DNA of 64,000 bases from Silvimonas iriomotensis (GTDB lineage Bacteria; Pseudomonadota; Gammaproteobacteria; Burkholderiales; Chitinibacteraceae), in the NCBI RefSeq assembly GCF_014645535.1, contig NZ_BMLX01000001.1, positions 55,169-119,168 on the forward strand. Reading direction: 5' to 3'. The notes under the pieces were generated by a model. That model was not told the DNA's origin and searched no databases. It was given only the letters and a program-made list of their open reading frames with translations. The position numbers and the translations under genes are program-made. Below are positions 29,325 to 38,306 of the stretch, piece after piece (position 1 is the first letter of the stretch; every line of letters begins with the position of its first letter).

Positions 29325-31067
29325 ATGAGTCTTTACCGCTTGCTGGCCGGCTTTATCCGGCAGCACTGGCGTCCTTATTTTTTCTCTGCGGTCATGCTGT
29401 TTGCCGTGGCGTTGCTGTCGGTGCTGATTCCGCGCCGGGTAGGGCACATTATTGATGAACTGGTCGCGCACCGGCTGGGTGGCGTCGCGCTGCTTGAACA
29501 ACTGGCCATTGTGCTGGCCATGGGCGTGGCCATTTACTTCCTGCGCGTGGGCTGGCGGCTGCAGTTGTTCGCCGCCGCTTACCGCCTGGGCGTGAGCCTG
29601 CGCACGCGCCTGTATGAGAAGCTTGCCACGCAAGGGCCAGGGTTCTACCACGGCCAGCGCACGGGCGATCTGATGGCGCGCGCCACCAATGATATCGACG
29701 CCATTGAAATGGCCGCCGGCGAAGCCATGCTGGCCGGCTTTGATGGCTCGATGACCCTGATTCTGGTGGTCGCCATGATGACCGTCGGCATCGACTGGCG
29801 GCTGGCGCTGGTGGCCTTGCTGCCGTTCCCGCTGATGGCGCTGGCGTTCTGGCGGATTTCTGACCACATCCACCACGCCTGGCATGACTCGCTGGGCCGC
29901 TTCAGCAAACTGAACGATCACGTGCAAGAGACGCTGACCGGCGTGCGCACCATGCGTGCGCTGGGCCTGCAGGCGCGCAACAGCAAGGAGTTGTCGCGCC
30001 TGGCGGGTGATGCCGCCGCCAGCAGTCTGACTGCCCAGCGCTGGGAAGCCGCGTTCGAGCCCGCTGTCGGCCTGACGCTGAGCACCTCTGCCGTGACCGT
30101 GCTGGCGGTCGGGGGTTATCTGGTGTGGCAGGGCGAGCTGACCATTGGCGCGCTGACGAGTTTCTCCATGTACCTGGGTCAACTGATCTGGCCGATGTTT
30201 GCTGCGGGCTGGGTGTTGTCCTTGCTGGAGCGCGGCAAAGCCGCCTGGGGCCGGCTGGGGCCGATCCTGGAAACCCCGCCCAGTGTGCCGGATGACGGCG
30301 TGCAAGGCGCGCTGCAACCGGGCGCGCTGGTGTTCAGCAACCTCAGTTTCAATTATCCGGAACAAGGCACGGCGGCGATCTCCGGGGTGAATCTGACACT
30401 GGAAGCGGGTAAGACGCTGGGGCTGGTCGGGCCGACGGGTTCGGGCAAATCCACGCTGTTGCGGCTGTTGCTGCGGCAATATCCGCTGCAACTGGGCGAT
30501 ATCCGCTGGGATGGCGTGTCTGTAGCCGAGTACAAACTCGACACGCTGCGCAATGCCATCAGCTGGGTGCCGCAAGAGCCGTTCCTGTTCTCGGCCTCGG
30601 TGGCGGACAACATTGCGCTGGTGAAACCGGACGCGACGCGCGCAGAAATCGAGCGGGTCGCCACGCTGGCGGCGGTGCATCAGGACATCCTGCGCTTGCC
30701 GCAAGGCTATGACACGCCGGTCGGTGAGAAGGGCGTTTCGCTGTCTGGCGGACAACGCCAGCGTGTCGCCATCGCCCGTGCCTTGCTGGCCGATGCGCCT
30801 TTGCTGCTGCTGGATGACGCGCTCTCTGCGGTTGATACGCAAACCGAAGCGCAGATTTTGTCGCACCTGCAAGAAGCGCGGCGCGGTCGCACGGTGATCA
30901 TCGTCAGCCACCGCCTTTCTGCCGTGGCCGATGCCGACCACATTGCTGTCTTGCGCCATGGCCGGATCACGGAATCGGGCACGCATCAGGATCTGGTCGA
31001 CGCTGATGCCTGGTATGCCAGCCAGTGGCGCTACCAGCAGCTGGAGGCCAGCCTTGATGAGCTTTGA
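29325..31067 (+). CDS. mdlA: Heterodimeric ABC exporter subunit, MdlA type
   Basis: This is a half-transporter of 580 residues with six membrane helices followed by a nucleotide-binding domain. Walker A is GPTGSGKST near residue 370, the signature is LSGGQRQRVAIARALL near 472, and Walker B is LLLLDDALSAVD. The residue after the Walker B Asp is Asp rather than the catalytic Glu, which is typical for the degenerate site of MdlA in heterodimeric exporters. It would pair with the product of the gene at 31194 to export lipids or drugs. AAAAGG stands before the ATG at 29325. Confidence 0.88.
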   Translation: MSLYRLLAGFIRQHWRPYFFSAVMLFAVALLSVLIPRRVGHIIDELVAHRLGGVALLEQLAIVLAMGVAIYFLRVGWRLQLFAAAYRLGVSLRTRLYEKLATQGPGFYHGQRTGDLMARATNDIDAIEMAAGEAMLAGFDGSMTLILVVAMMTVGIDWRLALVALLPFPLMALAFWRISDHIHHAWHDSLGRFSKLNDHVQETLTGVRTMRALGLQARNSKELSRLAGDAAASSLTAQRWEAAFEPAVGLTLSTSAVTVLAVGGYLVWQGELTIGALTSFSMYLGQLIWPMFAAGWVLSLLERGKAAWGRLGPILETPPSVPDDGVQGALQPGALVFSNLSFNYPEQGTAAISGVNLTLEAGKTLGLVGPTGSGKSTLLRLLLRQYPLQLGDIRWDGVSVAEYKLDTLRNAISWVPQEPFLFSASVADNIALVKPDATRAEIERVATLAAVHQDILRLPQGYDTPVGEKGVSLSGGQRQRVAIARALLADAPLLLLDDALSAVDTQTEAQILSHLQEARRGRTVIIVSHRLSAVADADHIAVLRHGRITESGTHQDLVDADAWYASQWRYQQLEASLDEL

Positions 31068-31203
31068 GCGCCCGTCGGCCCGCTGGCCGGGCCGCGCTGC
31101 CGGCATCTTTATTTACCTGCGGCAAAGTGCGGCGCCTGCGCTGCGTTTTGCCCCGCTGAGCGTTGCTCGCGAAGATCTGGAACAGGTTCTTTCATGGATT
31201 TGA
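31057..31203 (+). CDS. Possible 48-codon coupling frame between mdlA and mdlB
   Basis: An ATG at 31057 lies inside the last codons of mdlA, and its frame runs to a TGA at 31201-31203, past the mdlB ATG. It therefore spans the whole 126-bp gap. The product (MSFERPSARWPGRAAG...) shows no domain. It may only serve to carry ribosomes from one subunit gene to the next, or may be chance. Confidence 0.25.
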   Translation: MSFERPSARWPGRAAGIFIYLRQSAAPALRFAPLSVAREDLEQVLSWI

Positions 31204-32969
31204 ATCAACAAGAAGCGACTCGGGTGCAAAGCCTGAAAAGCGAACGCCGCGATGCGATTGCCTTGCTGCGCAGCGCCGCAGCGCCAGAAAACCGCCATTT
31301 GTTGTGGGGCACTTTCTGGCTGGTCTGCGCCGCACTGCTTGAAGCGCTGGGCCCGTTCATGTCCAAGCTGTTTATCGACAAATACCTGCTGCCCCGCAAT
31401 CTGGTGATCCCGGAAATTGCCGCGCTGCTGATCGGTGGCCTCCTGGCCGGTTACAGCGCCGGCATCTTGCGTTATCTGCAACTGACGCGTCTGGCGGGCG
31501 TGGCCATGCGTTCGGTTCAGCGCCTGCGGGAGCAGGTGTACAGCCACGTCATCCGCCTGCCGATGGCGTTCTTTGACAAAGCCATTACCGGGCAACTGGT
31601 CAGCCGTGTCACCAACGACACCGAGTCGGTCAAAGCGCTGTATGTCCAAGTGCTGTTTGTCATGCTCGACAGCTGCATTGTGGTAACGGGCGCCATGCTG
31701 GCCATGACCTTGCTGGACTGGCGGCTGATGCTGATCGTGCTGACGCTGTTTCCGGCGGTGGTGGTGATTGTCTGGTGGTATCAGCGCTGGAGTGCGCCGT
31801 CGGTGGCGCTGGCGCGCGAACTGCGCAGCGAGATCAACGCCCAGGTGGCCGAGTCCATTGCCGGCATGAGCGTGCTGCAGGCTTCCAATGCGGCAGGCCG
31901 CTTTGCGGACAAGTTCTCCCGCACCAATCAGTCTCACTACAAGGCGCGGCTGAGTGAACTCTCTGCCAACGCCTGGCTGCTGCGGCCGGCGCTGGATATG
32001 CTCAACGCGCTGATCCTGGTGGTGGTGATCTATTCGTTTGGGCAGCGCCAGTTCAGCGCGCTGGAGATCGGCGTGCTGTACGCCTTCGTGAGCTATATCG
32101 CCCGCGTGGTAGACCCGCTGATCCAGATCACCCTGCAGTTCAGCCAGTTGCAGCAAGCGGTGGTGGCGGCAGCGCGCGTCAATACGCTGCTCAAAGAATC
32201 GCAAACCGCAGCGGCAGAGGGCGACGCAACCGTGACCCGCGGCGCGGTGCGCTTTGCCAATCTGCGCTTTGGCTACAACCCGGATCAGGTGATCCTGCAC
32301 GACCTCAATCTGGATATCCCGGCCGGCAGCTTTTACGGCATTGTCGGGCACACCGGCAGCGGCAAATCCACCTTGTTGTCACTGCTGCTGCGCTTTTACA
32401 CCCCGCAATCGGGCGAGATCGATATTGATGGCGTGCCGCTGACGCAGATTGGTGACGATGCTTTCCATGCCGGTGTGGGCCTGGTGCCGCAAGACCCGTT
32501 CTTGCTGGCCGCCAGCGCGCGGGAAAACATCGACATGAGCCGTGGGTTGTCGCAAGCGCAGATCGAAGAAGCGGCCAGGGCCGCTGGCGTGCACGAGTTG
32601 ATCCTGTCGCTGGAAAACGGTTACGACACCGATATGGGCGAGAGCGGCACGCGGTTGTCCAGCGGGCAGAAGCAACTGATCGCCATCGCCCGCGCGCTGG
32701 CCGGCAAGCCGCGCATCTTGTTGCTGGATGAAGCCACGTCACACATCGACAGCGAAACCGAGCAACTGGTGCAGCGCGCGCTGGAAGCACTGCATGGCAA
32801 GGTGACGATGATCTCCATCGCCCACCGGTTATCAACGATCCGCGATGCCGACCGCATCATTGTGCTCAATCACGGGCACATTGCCGAGGCCGGGACGCAT
32901 GATGAACTGATGGCCATCAGCCACGGCATCTATCAGCGTTTGTATTTGCTGCAGCAATTGCAGGATTAA
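31194..32969 (+). CDS. mdlB: Heterodimeric ABC exporter subunit, MdlB type
   Basis: This is the partner half-transporter, 591 residues, with a cytoplasmic N-terminus, six helices and a nucleotide-binding domain. Walker A is GHTGSGKST near residue 385, the signature is LSSGQKQLIAIARAL near 487 (Ser in place of the first Gly), and Walker B is ILLLDEATSHID with the catalytic Glu. Together with the Glu-less MdlA this gives one active and one degenerate ATP site. A bidirectional terminator follows directly. Confidence 0.88.
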   Translation: MDLNQQEATRVQSLKSERRDAIALLRSAAAPENRHLLWGTFWLVCAALLEALGPFMSKLFIDKYLLPRNLVIPEIAALLIGGLLAGYSAGILRYLQLTRLAGVAMRSVQRLREQVYSHVIRLPMAFFDKAITGQLVSRVTNDTESVKALYVQVLFVMLDSCIVVTGAMLAMTLLDWRLMLIVLTLFPAVVVIVWWYQRWSAPSVALARELRSEINAQVAESIAGMSVLQASNAAGRFADKFSRTNQSHYKARLSELSANAWLLRPALDMLNALILVVVIYSFGQRQFSALEIGVLYAFVSYIARVVDPLIQITLQFSQLQQAVVAAARVNTLLKESQTAAAEGDATVTRGAVRFANLRFGYNPDQVILHDLNLDIPAGSFYGIVGHTGSGKSTLLSLLLRFYTPQSGEIDIDGVPLTQIGDDAFHAGVGLVPQDPFLLAASARENIDMSRGLSQAQIEEAARAAGVHELILSLENGYDTDMGESGTRLSSGQKQLIAIARALAGKPRILLLDEATSHIDSETEQLVQRALEALHGKVTMISIAHRLSTIRDADRIIVLNHGHIAEAGTHDELMAISHGIYQRLYLLQQLQD

Positions 32970-32982
32970 TTTGTTTCTATAG

Positions 32983-33014
32983 AAAAAACGGAGCCGTGGG
33001 CTCCGTTTTTTTTT
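32983..33014. terminator. Bidirectional rho-independent terminator
   Basis: CGGAGCC-GTG-GGCTCCG with six A before and nine T after. It ends the mdlAB transcript rightward and the 33025-33294 transcript leftward. Confidence 0.9.
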
Positions 33015-33024
33015 GCGTGGCGTC

Positions 33025-33294
33025 TCAGTACGGCAGCTTGCCGCTGGCCCGCAGGGTTTCGCCGATGGCTTTGGTCAACTGGGCCTGGGCCGCGGCGATG
33101 TCTCCGGCGTCTTTGCTGTCTACCGCCCGTGAGACCGCATCAAACGTCACCTGCCAGGTTTCCTTGTTGGGCGTTCTGGGGCTTTCTTTTTTGGCCAGGG
33201 CGTAATCCAGCGCGCTTTCCAGGTTATCCAGATGCGTATGCAAACCGCCAGTTTCGCCGGTTTCAATGGGCGGGGAGAGGGGGGTGAGGCTCAT
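33025..33294 (-). CDS. Small helical protein, unknown
   Basis: The 89-residue product has no signal peptide or membrane segment. It is mostly helical: THLDNLESALDYALAKKES, ETWQVTFDAVSRAVDSKDAGDIAAAQAQLTKAIGETLRASGKLPY. CAGGAG stands before the ATG at 33294. It lies alone between the mdlAB terminator and the tyrosinase gene. No family is recognised. A faint resemblance to the C-terminal half of the 15278-15697 product (TW.V followed by an Ala-rich helix pair) is too weak to use. Confidence 0.65.
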   Translation of the reverse strand: MSLTPLSPPIETGETGGLHTHLDNLESALDYALAKKESPRTPNKETWQVTFDAVSRAVDSKDAGDIAAAQAQLTKAIGETLRASGKLPY

Positions 33295-33510
33295 GGCAGA
33301 CTCCTGAGGAAAAACAGGCACCGGCAGGGCCGCCGGCAAGGGGAAAGATGAGGTTCAACTCTCAATCTGGCACAAGGCTGCCCTTTGTCCAGTCACATGG
33401 CATGTCGGGTTGACAGGGTGACAGGGCTGAGCCAGAACCCATGCAGGACCACCGGGATAGCGTGGCCACGGGGGCGGGCTTGATAGGGGAGAACCTCTGG
33501 AGGCGCCAGC

Positions 33511-34968
33511 ATGGCTACACGTATTCGTCAGGATGTCAGCAAGTTAGCCCAGTGGGATGCCACCTTGCTGTGGTACGCCAAAGCCATGGCCGAGATGCAA
33601 AAACGGCCCATCAATGATCCGGCCAGTTGGCGTTATCAGGCCGCCATTCACGGTTATCAGCGCGAGCAAGACCCGTTTGCCAGTGACAGCGATACGCTGC
33701 CCGCGGCGGCCGATCAGCGCACGTTCTGGAGCCAGTGCCAGCATTCGTCCTGGTTCTTTTTGCCCTGGCATCGCGTGTACCTGATCTGTTTTGAGTCCAT
33801 CGTCGCCGCCACGGTGGTCAAACTGGGCGGCCCGGCGGGGTGGTCGCTGCCGTACTGGAATTACAGCGACAGCAGCAACCCCAATGCCAGGCGGCTGCCG
33901 GCGGCGTTTGTCCTGCCCACCTTGCCCGATGGCAGCCCGAATCCGCTCAATATCAGCGCCCGTGCGCCCAATGACAACGGCGATATCGGCATGACGCCGG
34001 CCGAAGTCGATCTGGGTTGCCTGCGCGATGCGCTTTACACCGGGATTGCCGATGGCGGTCACCCGGGGTTTGGCGGCCCCAGAACCGGCTTTAACCACGG
34101 CAATGGCCCCACCGGCGGGCTGGAGAAAACCCCGCATGGCGATGTGCATGTGGCGGTGGGCGGCGACAGCGGTTTGATGAGTGCGTTCGAGACCGCCGCG
34201 CTGGACCCGATCTTCTGGCTGCATCACGCCAATATTGATCGCCTGTGGCAGGTGTGGCTCAACCGGCAGTCATCGCACCGCAACCCGACCGATGCGGCGT
34301 GGCAGTCGGCCAGCAATGCCCGATTCCAGTTTCACGACGCCAGCGGCCAGATGCAGACCTGGGTGCCCAGCCAGGTGCTCGATACCACCAACGCGCTTTT
34401 GGGGTACCAGTATGAAGACACATCAGACCCGTTTGCCACGGGGGCGCCAGTGAACGTGCATGCCGCCGTGGGCGGCCCGATGGGCGCGGTGGTGCAGCAG
34501 CCGGCAGAACTGGCGGGTGGCACCTCGGCGGCCCATGCGCTCAGCAATGCGCCATCGACCGCGCAGGTGCCCTTGCATCCGGGCGCCAGCGGTGTGCGTG
34601 GCGCGGCGCTGACCTCCGCCCCGACGCGGGTGTATCTCAACCTGGAAAACATCACCGGCAGTGGGCGGCCAGGCGGCTACGGGGTGTTTCTGAATGCGGG
34701 TGATGCGGCGACGCCACCGGCGCAGTCAGACCCGCGCTTTGCCGGCACGTTGCCCATGTTCGGGGTGCAGGCGGCGTCCGGTAGCGATCTGCTGCATCAG
34801 GGTAGCGGGCTGACCTATGTGCTGGATGTGACGCAAGTGGTTGACCATCTCAAGGCCGCCAACGCCTGGGACCCGCATCAACTAAGCGTGACCTTTGCCC
34901 CGTTGCGGGCAGGGCAGCAAGCGCCGGATCTGCAGGTCGGGCGCATCAGTCTGTATTACGGGGACTGA
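33511..34968 (+). CDS. Tyrosinase / polyphenol-oxidase family copper protein
   Basis: The 485-residue protein has both type-3 copper sites. The CuA candidates are His47 (AAIHGYQ), His78 (CQHSSWFF) and His87 (LPWHRVYL). The CuB candidates are His209 and His213 (TPHGDVHVAVGG) and His238/239 (DPIFWLHHANIDRLW). The last 140 or so residues form a beta-rich domain (RVYLNLENITGSGRPGGYGVFLNAG..., LQVGRISLYYG) like the C-terminal shielding domain of polyphenol oxidases. It would oxidise phenols to quinones, perhaps for melanin. There is no signal peptide. TGGAGG precedes the ATG. The DUF2182 gene follows at once. Confidence 0.9.
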   Translation: MATRIRQDVSKLAQWDATLLWYAKAMAEMQKRPINDPASWRYQAAIHGYQREQDPFASDSDTLPAAADQRTFWSQCQHSSWFFLPWHRVYLICFESIVAATVVKLGGPAGWSLPYWNYSDSSNPNARRLPAAFVLPTLPDGSPNPLNISARAPNDNGDIGMTPAEVDLGCLRDALYTGIADGGHPGFGGPRTGFNHGNGPTGGLEKTPHGDVHVAVGGDSGLMSAFETAALDPIFWLHHANIDRLWQVWLNRQSSHRNPTDAAWQSASNARFQFHDASGQMQTWVPSQVLDTTNALLGYQYEDTSDPFATGAPVNVHAAVGGPMGAVVQQPAELAGGTSAAHALSNAPSTAQVPLHPGASGVRGAALTSAPTRVYLNLENITGSGRPGGYGVFLNAGDAATPPAQSDPRFAGTLPMFGVQAASGSDLLHQGSGLTYVLDVTQVVDHLKAANAWDPHQLSVTFAPLRAGQQAPDLQVGRISLYYGD

Positions 34969-34969
34969 G

Positions 34970-35656
34970 TTGGCTGCGCTGCGGCAATGGCTGGCCTGGC
35001 ACCCGGAGTGGCTGGCGCTGGCCGTGTGCGCTGCGGCGTGGTCGGTGCTGCTGGCCGGGGCCGGTGGTGCTATGCCGGCGCTGGCTTTATGTACGGCCAG
35101 CGGCGTGATCAACACCCGCGCCACGCCAACCCTGGCCGGTGGTGTGCTGATGCTGCTGGCGATGATGGCACCACGGTGGCTGATGCCGTTGCGCCACGTT
35201 GCCTTTCGCAGTCTGCACGCGCGGCGCTTGCGTGCCATGGCGCTGTTTGTCATGGGCTGGCTGGCGCTCTGGCTGCTGGCCGGGTGGCCGTTGTGGTTGT
35301 TGCCGGCCAGGGTTGAAGCGCCGCCAGCGGTGGTGATGGGTCTGTTTGTGCTGGCAGCACTCTGGCATGCCGTACCGCTGCGCCAGCGCTCGCTCGCACG
35401 CTGCCATCGCACGCAACCGCTGGCCTTGTCCGGCTGGCGGGCCGATGCCGATTGCATTCGCTATGGCGCGCAGCAAGGCGTTGATTGCCTGATCAGTTGC
35501 GGCCCGCTGATGCTGGCGCTGGCTGTGGCGCCGCCGGCGTTGTGGCTGATGCTGGCGGCCAGCGGGCTGATCGCGGCAGAACTGGGCTGGCCGCGCTTTG
35601 CCGGCCGTCGCGCCGCGCTGGTTACCGTGTTGCTGGGCCTGGCTGCGCTGGTGTAA
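34970..35656 (+). CDS. DUF2182-type integral membrane protein
   Basis: The frame has about six membrane helices and the DUF2182 landmarks: the LLAMMAPRWLMPLRHV segment, then the loop LARCHRTQPLALSGWRADADCIRYGAQQGVDCLISCGPLML. That loop has Cys and His residues that could bind a metal. The family is described as a putative metal-binding membrane protein. A TTG at 34970 is the likely start, one base after the tyrosinase stop, with GGGG upstream; this gives 228 residues. The last 35 bases overlap the end of the convergent kinase gene. Position suggests a role with the tyrosinase, for example copper supply; this is inference. Confidence 0.7.
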   Translation: MAALRQWLAWHPEWLALAVCAAAWSVLLAGAGGAMPALALCTASGVINTRATPTLAGGVLMLLAMMAPRWLMPLRHVAFRSLHARRLRAMALFVMGWLALWLLAGWPLWLLPARVEAPPAVVMGLFVLAALWHAVPLRQRSLARCHRTQPLALSGWRADADCIRYGAQQGVDCLISCGPLMLALAVAPPALWLMLAASGLIAAELGWPRFAGRRAALVTVLLGLAALV

Positions 35657-36869
35657 CCGGGTTGGCGCCGGCAACGCCTTCATCGATGGGCAGTTCGATC
35701 GTGAACGTCGAACCCTCGCCCGATGCGCTATCAAGGCGAATGCGCCCGTTATGGGCCTCTACAATCTGCGCCACGATAAACAGGCCCAGGCCCAGGCCGC
35801 CTGATTCACTGGTGGCCGAGGCGCGCTCGAACACCTGAAAGATGCGCGCCTTGTCCTGCGGCGCAATGCCCACGCCTTGATCGCGCACCGACAAGCTCAC
35901 CCGGTCATCCTGGCGCGTCAGCGAGATCTCCACCGGCTTGCCATTGCCATAACGGATGGCGTTGGTGATGAGGTTGGAAATCACCTGATCCAGCCGGTAG
36001 CGATCCCACAGGCCGGTAATGCCATCCGTGATGTTGACCGTATAACTATGGTTCGACAGCGTCAGCTGCTCGGCAAAACGCTCGACGATCTCATGCGTGA
36101 GTTCAGACAGATCAAAGTGGGTGGTGGCGTAGGTCAGCTTGCCCACGCGAATGCGCGAGACATCCAGCATGTCGTCAATCAGCCGGATCACGGTCTCGAC
36201 CAGGCGCGAATCGGTCTCGATCATCTTGCGCAGTTTGTCGGGCGCAAAGGCGTCCTGGTTGTCGCGGTCCAGATGGCGCTGGCGCAACTGGTTTTGCAGT
36301 TTCAGTGTCGCCAGCGGGGTTTTCAGTTCGTGCGAGGCAATGGCCATGAAGTCATCGCGCACGCGTACCGCCTGCTGCAGTTCGCCCTGGGTTTTTTGCA
36401 GTTCCAGCAGCAGTTTTTCCTGGGCCGCACGGCTGTTTTCCAGCGCTTGCAACTGGCAGCGCAGGGCAAGGCGCTGCTGGTGCAGTTCGACAAAAATATT
36501 GATCTTGCTGCGCACGGCGTGGGCATCGAGCGGTTTGTGCAGGAAATCCACCGCACCGCTCTCGTAGCCTTTGAAGACAAAGTGTTCCTTGTTGCCGGCA
36601 GTCACAAACACGATCGGCACATGCTTGGATTTTTCCGTCCCACGCATGTATTCGGCCAGTTCAAACCCGTTCATGCCGGGCATTTGCACGTCAATCAGCG
36701 CCAGCGCGAAGTCGTGCAGCAAGATCAGCTCCAGCGCCTGCAAGCCCGATTGCGCGGTGTGGATTTCCAGCATGTCGCTGCGGATCAGGGCTTCCAGCGC
36801 GAGCAGGTTCTCCGCCAGATCGTCCACCACCAGAATTTTGGCCTTGGCTGTCTGCATCGCTTTATCCAT
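35622..36869 (-). CDS. Response-regulator/histidine-kinase hybrid (REC-HisKA-HATPase)
   Basis: The 415-residue cytoplasmic protein begins with a REC domain (KILVVDDLAENLLALEALI, phospho-acceptor in ALIDVQMPGMNGFE, then VFVTAGNK, FLHKPLD). A coiled coil follows. The kinase core has the HisKA box FMAIASHELKTPLATLKLQ near residue 178 and a HATPase_c domain with NLITNAIRYGN, VRDQGVGIAP and GGLGLGLFIV. It is the last gene of the leftward CHASE3-kinase-cheR-cheB operon, and its ATG at 36869 overlaps the cheB stop. It can take phosphate on REC and also autophosphorylate, so it may be the relay output. Confidence 0.9.
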   Translation of the reverse strand: MDKAMQTAKAKILVVDDLAENLLALEALIRSDMLEIHTAQSGLQALELILLHDFALALIDVQMPGMNGFELAEYMRGTEKSKHVPIVFVTAGNKEHFVFKGYESGAVDFLHKPLDAHAVRSKINIFVELHQQRLALRCQLQALENSRAAQEKLLLELQKTQGELQQAVRVRDDFMAIASHELKTPLATLKLQNQLRQRHLDRDNQDAFAPDKLRKMIETDSRLVETVIRLIDDMLDVSRIRVGKLTYATTHFDLSELTHEIVERFAEQLTLSNHSYTVNITDGITGLWDRYRLDQVISNLITNAIRYGNGKPVEISLTRQDDRVSLSVRDQGVGIAPQDKARIFQVFERASATSESGGLGLGLFIVAQIVEAHNGRIRLDSASGEGSTFTIELPIDEGVAGANPVTPAQPGPATR

Positions 36870-37461
36870 GAACAAGGGCGGCCAGGGCCGGGCCGATTTC
36901 CCTGGCGGGCAAAATGTGGTCCACCGGGGTTGCCTTCAGCGCGCAGGAGGGCATCAACGGCACCTGGGCGTCAGCCGGGTCTTGCACAATGGTGACGGCA
37001 CCGGCCGCAGCCAGCGCGGCCATGCCGGCGGCGCCATCGTGATTGGCGCCGGTCAGCAGTACGCCCACTGCTTTTTTGCCCAGCGCATCAGCACCGGACT
37101 CAAACAGCAGGTCGATGGCAGGGCGGCAAAAATGGACGGGCGGATCGTCGTTCAGGGTCAGTTCACCTTCCGGTTCAACCAGCACATGATAATCGGGTGG
37201 TGCGAAGTAAACATGACCGGCGCTCAGTTGCACCTTGTCATGGACTTCGGTCACCGGCAAGGCCATGCGCGGCGCGAAAATGTCGACCAGCAGGCTGGGG
37301 CTGCTGGCCGGCAGGTGCACAACGATGACCACGGCGGCAGCAAAGCTGGCGGGCAGGCTGGGCAGAATCAGCCCCAGCGCCTCCACGCTGCCGGCCGAGC
37401 CGCCCATGAGGACAGTCTGCGGCAAATGACGGGTATCTCGCGGTTGCAGGTGCATGGTCAT
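36862..37461 (-). CDS. cheB: CheB-type protein-glutamate methylesterase without receiver domain
   Basis: The 199-residue protein is the CheB catalytic domain alone. The nucleophilic Ser is in LMGGSAGSVEAL, the His in VVIVVHLPASSPS and the Asp in VLLTGANHDGAAGM, with the family GHVYFAPPDYHVLVE strand. Classic CheB has an N-terminal REC domain that gates the active site; it is absent here. The gene overlaps cheR upstream (ATGA) and the REC-kinase downstream, so all are co-translated. No chemoreceptor is encoded in the operon, so the methyl-ester substrate is unclear. Confidence 0.9.
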   Translation of the reverse strand: MTMHLQPRDTRHLPQTVLMGGSAGSVEALGLILPSLPASFAAAVVIVVHLPASSPSLLVDIFAPRMALPVTEVHDKVQLSAGHVYFAPPDYHVLVEPEGELTLNDDPPVHFCRPAIDLLFESGADALGKKAVGVLLTGANHDGAAGMAALAAAGAVTIVQDPADAQVPLMPSCALKATPVDHILPAREIGPALAALVHG

Positions 37462-38306
37462 GTTTTCCGGAACACGCGCTCGACTTTGGCAAAGGCTTCA
37501 AACTGGCTGGCGAAATCAGAGAACTGGACTGTTTCCTTTGAACCCAGACCCAGAAAGCCGCGATGCACCAGCGACTGGTGAAACAAGCCGAACGCGCGGT
37601 TCTGCAGCGCCTTGTTGAAATAGATCAGCACATTGCGGCAAGAGATCAGTTGCACTTCGGAAAACACGCTGTCGGTGGCCAGGCTGTGATCGGCAAAGGT
37701 GACATTGCGCCGCAATTGTTTGTCGAACAGCACCGAGCCATAGGCCGAGGTGCAATAGTCCGACAAGGCGCGCGTGCCGCCTGCCAGCGCGTAATTGCGT
37801 TCAAACAGGCCCATGCTTTCCATCGGGTAGATCCCGGCTTCGGCCTTTTGCAGGCTGTGCGGGTTGATATCCGTGGCGTAAATGATGGCGCGTTCCAGCA
37901 GGCCTTCTTCCTTGAGCATGATGGCCATGGAATAGACTTCTTCACCCGTGCTGCAGCCGGCAATCCATACCTTGATTGTGGGGTAGGTGTGCAGGATGGG
38001 CAGCACCTGTTCGCGCAGCGCCTTGAAATAACCCGGATCGCGGAACATCTCGCTCACCGGGATGGTGAGGTATTGCAGCAGCGCGGGGAAACAGTCGGCA
38101 TCGTGGATCACCCGGTGCTGCAACTGGCTGACGGTCTCGCAATCAAATTGCTGCAGCGCGTGCGCCACCCGCCGCTTCATGGAAGCGGGCGAGTAGTTGC
38201 GAAAATCGTAGCTGTACTTGAGGTAGATGGCCTCAATCAGCAAGCGCAACTCGATATCGAAATCGGCGGCAGCGTACATGTCGTTCATGCCAGGGGTGCC
38301 GGTCAC
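37458..38306 (-). CDS. cheR: CheR-type protein-glutamate methyltransferase
   Basis: The 282-residue protein has the N-terminal helical domain (YSYDFRNYSPASMKRRVAHALQQF) and the SAM-binding methyltransferase domain. IPVSEMFRDPGYFKALREQVLP stands where CheR normally has TTxxTxFFRE. The SAM motif is WIAGCSTGEEVYSMAIML, followed by IYATDINPHSLQKAEAGIYP and LISCRNVLIYFN. It would methylate glutamates on a partner protein with SAM. The start is GTG at 38306, overlapping the stop of the large kinase; ATG 38288 is an alternative. It stands between the large hybrid kinase and cheB. Confidence 0.92.
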   Translation of the reverse strand: MTGTPGMNDMYAAADFDIELRLLIEAIYLKYSYDFRNYSPASMKRRVAHALQQFDCETVSQLQHRVIHDADCFPALLQYLTIPVSEMFRDPGYFKALREQVLPILHTYPTIKVWIAGCSTGEEVYSMAIMLKEEGLLERAIIYATDINPHSLQKAEAGIYPMESMGLFERNYALAGGTRALSDYCTSAYGSVLFDKQLRRNVTFADHSLATDSVFSEVQLISCRNVLIYFNKALQNRAFGLFHQSLVHRGFLGLGSKETVQFSDFASQFEAFAKVERVFRKT

